Shown here: one piece after another, positions 5,460 to 7,434 of the stretch
Layout: each line of letters opens with the position of its first letter
Position numbering within the stretch: position 1 is the stretch's first letter
Assembly: GCA_016764115.1 (NCBI GenBank)
Contig: JAESSM010000176.1
Coordinates: 1-7,434 of the forward strand
DNA from: Bacteroidia bacterium
Lineage (GTDB): Bacteria; Bacteroidota; Bacteroidia; JAESSM01; NORP286
Length of the DNA: 7,434 nt
Direction: 5' to 3'
Program-made: the position numbers and the translations under genes
The notes under the pieces: generated by a model
The model's input: only the letters and a program-made list of their open reading frames with translations
Told to the model about the DNA's origin: nothing
Databases searched by the model: none

Positions 5460-6529
5460 GATAGGTTAAAATAGTGCTTGATTTGTTGAGTAGTCATTCC
5501 CAATGCATCATCTTTATAATTTTTATACCATTCAACTGTTCTTGCAATTGCTTCACTTGAAGTCATTACAGGCTTCCACCCAAGTTTTTCATATGCTTTA
5601 TCAATAGAAAGTTGAAGTAAATTTGCCTCATGAACTGCATTAGCATCTTGGTTAATTTCATAATTTCCCTCTCCCCAGCAATCTAAAGCTAATTTTACCA
5701 ATTCTTCAACGGGAAGATTGTCTTCCATGATCGGTCCGAAATTAAAACTATCTGCATACTCAATCGGATCAGAATCCATTTTAGAACCTAATACCAAATA
5801 ACCACTTAAAGGTTCTAATACATGCTGCCAAGGTCTTACTGCGTTTGGGTTTCTGACAATTACAGTTTCATTATTTTCTAATGCTTTGGCAATGTCAGGT
5901 ACAATTCTATCTTTTGTCCAATCACCCCCTCCAATTACATTACCTGATCTTGCTGTTGAAATTGATTTTTGGTGTTTTTCAAATTCGGAAGGATTAAAGA
6001 ATGACCGTCTGTATGAACTGCTCAGTATTTCTGCACAAGCCTTACTAGCACTGTAAGGATCATAGCCACCTAAGTGATCCTCCTCTTTATAACCGTATTC
6101 AATTTCTTTATTCTCATAAACTTTATCTGTTGTTACAAGTACAACAATGGATCTTTTCTCAAGTTTGCGAACTGCTTCTAAAACTTTTCCTGTACCAATA
6201 ACATTAACATCATAAGTTTCAATAGGAATATTGTAAGATTCTCTGACAATTGGTTGGGCTGCTAAATGGAATAAGTAATCAGGCTGAAAATCAAGCAATT
6301 CCTTTGTAAGATTATCTTCATCTCTTATATCACCAATAACAGATTCACAAAGAGAATTCCCATTAAGCAGATCGAACAGTGCTGGTTCAACCTCGGGAGC
6401 CAAAGCATAGCCCCTCACTTCAGCACCAAGTAATTTAAAGATCGCTAACATCCAGGAACCTTTAAATCCTGTGTGCCCTGTTAAAAATACTTTCTTACCC
6501 TGATAGGTTTTTTGTAATTCTTCGAACAT
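5456..6529 (-). CDS. rfbG: CDP-glucose 4,6-dehydratase
   Basis: This NAD-dependent extended SDR converts CDP-D-glucose to CDP-4-keto-6-deoxy-D-glucose, the branch point for CDP-linked deoxysugars. Numbered from the ATG at 6529, the 357-residue protein has QGKKVFLTGHTGFKGSW (10-26, nucleotide binding), FHLAAQPIVRESY (87-99), T134-D135-K136 in VTTDKVYEN with Y159-x3-K163 in DPYSASKACAE (catalytic set), SGNVIGGGDW (195-204) and VRPWQHVLEPLSGYL (231-245). The K after D135, the GGGDW motif and RPWQHVLEPL distinguish RfbG from RmlB and GMD. An in-frame ATG at 6544 would add five residues. ATG 6529 is preferred because it overlaps the rfbF stop as TGATG, which suggests translational coupling, and because it gives the family's normal length. 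Its own stop overlaps the next start as ATGA. Confidence 0.95.
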   Translation of the reverse strand: MFEELQKTYQGKKVFLTGHTGFKGSWMLAIFKLLGAEVRGYALAPEVEPALFDLLNGNSLCESVIGDIRDEDNLTKELLDFQPDYLFHLAAQPIVRESYNIPIETYDVNVIGTGKVLEAVRKLEKRSIVVLVTTDKVYENKEIEYGYKEEDHLGGYDPYSASKACAEILSSSYRRSFFNPSEFEKHQKSISTARSGNVIGGGDWTKDRIVPDIAKALENNETVIVRNPNAVRPWQHVLEPLSGYLVLGSKMDSDPIEYADSFNFGPIMEDNLPVEELVKLALDCWGEGNYEINQDANAVHEANLLQLSIDKAYEKLGWKPVMTSSEAIARTVEWYKNYKDDALGMTTQQIKHYFNLS

Positions 6530-7299
6530 CACCAAGCCTTCCATTTAGGATCGGTTTCCCATAATTGTTCAAGCTCTTCTTTGTCACGAAGTGTATCCAT
6601 GCATTTCCAAAATCCCTGATATTTAAAAGCGACTAATTCTTTTTCTTTAGCCAGATCTTCGAGTGGTTGTCTTTCCCACATGATGTCATCTGCATCATCA
6701 TGTAAATAATTGAAAACTTCAGGCTTCAGCACAAAGAAACCTCCATTTATCCATGCCCCGCTTTCTTTTGGTTTTTCTAAAAAGGCCTCAATAATATCAT
6801 TTTCTCCAAATTCCATCACTCCAAAACGACTTCCTGGTTGTGTTGCTGTCATAGTGGCTATTTTGCCATGATTATTATGGAAGTCAACCAGCTCATTAAT
6901 CTTTATATCACAAACGCCATCACCATAAGTGAGCATGAAATCACTATCAATGTACTTTTGTACTTGTTTTAAACGTCCTGCAGTCATAGTATCCAAACCT
7001 GTATCTACAAGTGTCACCTTCATGTCTTCAGAATAGGAATTGTGAAAGTTTACCTGGTTATTGTTAAGATCAACTGTTACATCCGTATGATGAGCAAAGT
7101 AATTCATGAAATATTCTTGAATAAGATGTCCTTTGTATCCCAAGCAAATAATGAATTCATTGTGCCCGTATGCAGAATAGTGTTTCATGATATGCCAGAT
7201 GATAGGTTTCCCACCAATCTCAATCATAGGTTTTGGTTTCAAGTGTGACTCTTCTGAAATTCTTGTCCCTTTGCCTCCTGCAAATAATACTACTTTCAT
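6529..7299 (-). CDS. rfbF: Glucose-1-phosphate cytidylyltransferase
   Basis: The enzyme joins CTP and alpha-D-glucose 1-phosphate to give CDP-D-glucose and pyrophosphate, the committed step of CDP-deoxysugar synthesis. The 256 residues match the family length. Motifs are AGGKGTR (7-13) and LKPKPMIEIGGKPI (20-33) for CTP and phosphate binding, LGYKGHLI (53-60), YGDGV (125-129) with the metal-binding D127, FGVMEF (159-164), EKP (175-177), NGGFFV (185-190) and WKCMDT with D235 as the second metal ligand. The SEESHLKPKPM variant and the WxxMDT end are typical of RfbF and differ from RmlA and GalU. It is the first gene of the five-gene operon in this window and overlaps rfbG by one base. There is no Shine-Dalgarno at the usual distance; an AGGAAGAG stretch lies about 18 nt upstream, probably too far to serve. 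Confidence 0.95.
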   Translation of the reverse strand: MKVVLFAGGKGTRISEESHLKPKPMIEIGGKPIIWHIMKHYSAYGHNEFIICLGYKGHLIQEYFMNYFAHHTDVTVDLNNNQVNFHNSYSEDMKVTLVDTGLDTMTAGRLKQVQKYIDSDFMLTYGDGVCDIKINELVDFHNNHGKIATMTATQPGSRFGVMEFGENDIIEAFLEKPKESGAWINGGFFVLKPEVFNYLHDDADDIMWERQPLEDLAKEKELVAFKYQGFWKCMDTLRDKEELEQLWETDPKWKAW

Positions 7300-7338
7300 A
7301 TCATATAATTATTTTACGTTGCTCTTCCTAAAGACCTT

Positions 7339-7346
7339 CAAAAATA
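7339..7346 (-). promoter_or_regulatory. Possible -7 promoter element upstream of rfbF
   Basis: Read on the minus strand this is TATTTTTG, which fits TAnnTTTG and lies 39 nt before the rfbF start. The nearest upstream TTTG is only 13 nt away, shorter than usual for a -33 box, and the surroundings are extremely AT-rich. The assignment is tentative. The 135 bp from 7300 to the window end otherwise hold no gene I can support. Confidence 0.28.
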
Positions 7347-7413
7347 TAAAATATTGAAACAAATCTTCTTATAAAAATTAATAAGGCAACAACGAAGGGA
7401 AATATTGAATAGT

Positions 7414-7432
7414 ATGTTAAGAAATGTTAAGA
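7414..7432. repeat. Tandem 9-mer at one helical turn spacing
   Basis: ATGTTAAGA occurs at 7414-7422 and again at 7424-7432, ten bases apart. It lies upstream of the rfbF operon start and at the window edge, so further copies beyond the edge cannot be seen. It could be a regulator half-site pair or chance in AT-rich DNA. The same bases also form the first codons of a plus-strand frame that runs off the edge. Confidence 0.35.
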
Positions 7433-7434
7433 TC

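Larger units (their letters stand above)
2795..7299 (-). other. Five-gene CDP-deoxysugar biosynthesis operon
   Basis: Five same-strand genes follow one another with a 1-bp overlap (TGATG), a 4-bp overlap (ATGA), and gaps of 34 and 6 bp, so co-transcription is very likely. The order is rfbF, rfbG, RmlC-like epimerase, RmlD-like reductase, DegT-fold dehydrase. This is a sensible set for turning glucose 1-phosphate and CTP into a CDP-linked, epimerised and reduced deoxyhexose. No glycosyltransferase or E3-type flavin/iron-sulfur reductase is seen on the downstream side, where xerD and aroQ begin. Genes further upstream lie outside the window. Confidence 0.88.

Noticed and set aside
6530..6544. 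Upstream ATG at 6544 for rfbG
   Set aside because: It would overlap rfbF by 16 bp and add five non-conserved residues; the ATG at 6529 forms a TGATG junction with the rfbF stop and gives the normal length.
7042..7248. Plus-strand ORF of 68 codons inside rfbF
   Set aside because: It is antisense to a fully conserved rfbF region and shows no family motif.
7338..7433. Minus-strand open frame from the right edge ending with TGA at 7338
   Set aside because: Its residues look like translated AT-rich intergenic DNA (many Ile, Leu, Phe, Asn) with no motif; it could be the tail of an upstream gene, but nothing supports it.
7414..7434. Possible plus-strand gene start (ATG at 7414, seven codons to the edge)
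   Set aside because: Too short to judge, and the codons are the tandem ATGTTAAGA repeat.

Overview
The window looks like AT-rich chromosomal DNA from a member of the Bacteroidota or a close FCB-group relative. Reasons are the lack of Shine-Dalgarno sequences before the starts, A/T-rich leaders, a TAnnTTTG-type -7 element upstream of cysQ, and family variants (XerD, AroQ) of the kind seen in that phylum. I cannot place it to genus.

Layout, left to right. Bases 1-120 hold the 5' end of a minus-strand gene for an exported protein, cut by the window edge. A cysQ-type 3'(2'),5'-bisphosphate nucleotidase follows on the minus strand (202-981). It is divergent from a small Cys-rich lipoprotein with a YHS/TRASH-like metal-binding C-terminus (1091-1408, plus). 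The lipoprotein gene ends tail to tail on a XerD-type tyrosine recombinase (1403-2302, minus). XerD is divergent from type II 3-dehydroquinate dehydratase aroQ (2380-2808, plus). The tail of aroQ overlaps the tail of the last gene of the operon that fills the rest of the window.

The main content is a tightly packed five-gene minus-strand operon (7299 down to 2795). In transcription order it is glucose-1-phosphate cytidylyltransferase (rfbF), CDP-glucose 4,6-dehydratase (rfbG), an RmlC-family cupin epimerase, an RmlD-like SDR reductase, and a DegT/AHBA-fold PLP-type enzyme. The first two make CDP-4-keto-6-deoxy-glucose. The other three would modify it to a final CDP-deoxysugar, probably for LPS/O-antigen, capsule or other glycoconjugates.

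The most interesting point is the last enzyme. The Schiff-base lysine of the aminotransferase fold is replaced by His186, as in the sugar 3-dehydrases RfbH/E1 and ColD, but the cysteines that hold the E1 iron-sulfur cluster are absent and no E3-type reductase gene is visible. The operon therefore reads like an ascarylose-type CDP-3,6-dideoxy-L-hexose route in which a ColD-like, iron-sulfur-free deoxygenation replaces the E1/E3 pair. The family assignments are firm; the final sugar is inference.

The three head-to-head or left-end gaps are short (81-109 bp) and the two convergent gene pairs overlap, so nearly all DNA here is coding. No tRNA, rRNA, CRISPR array, insertion sequence or convincing intrinsic terminator was seen.
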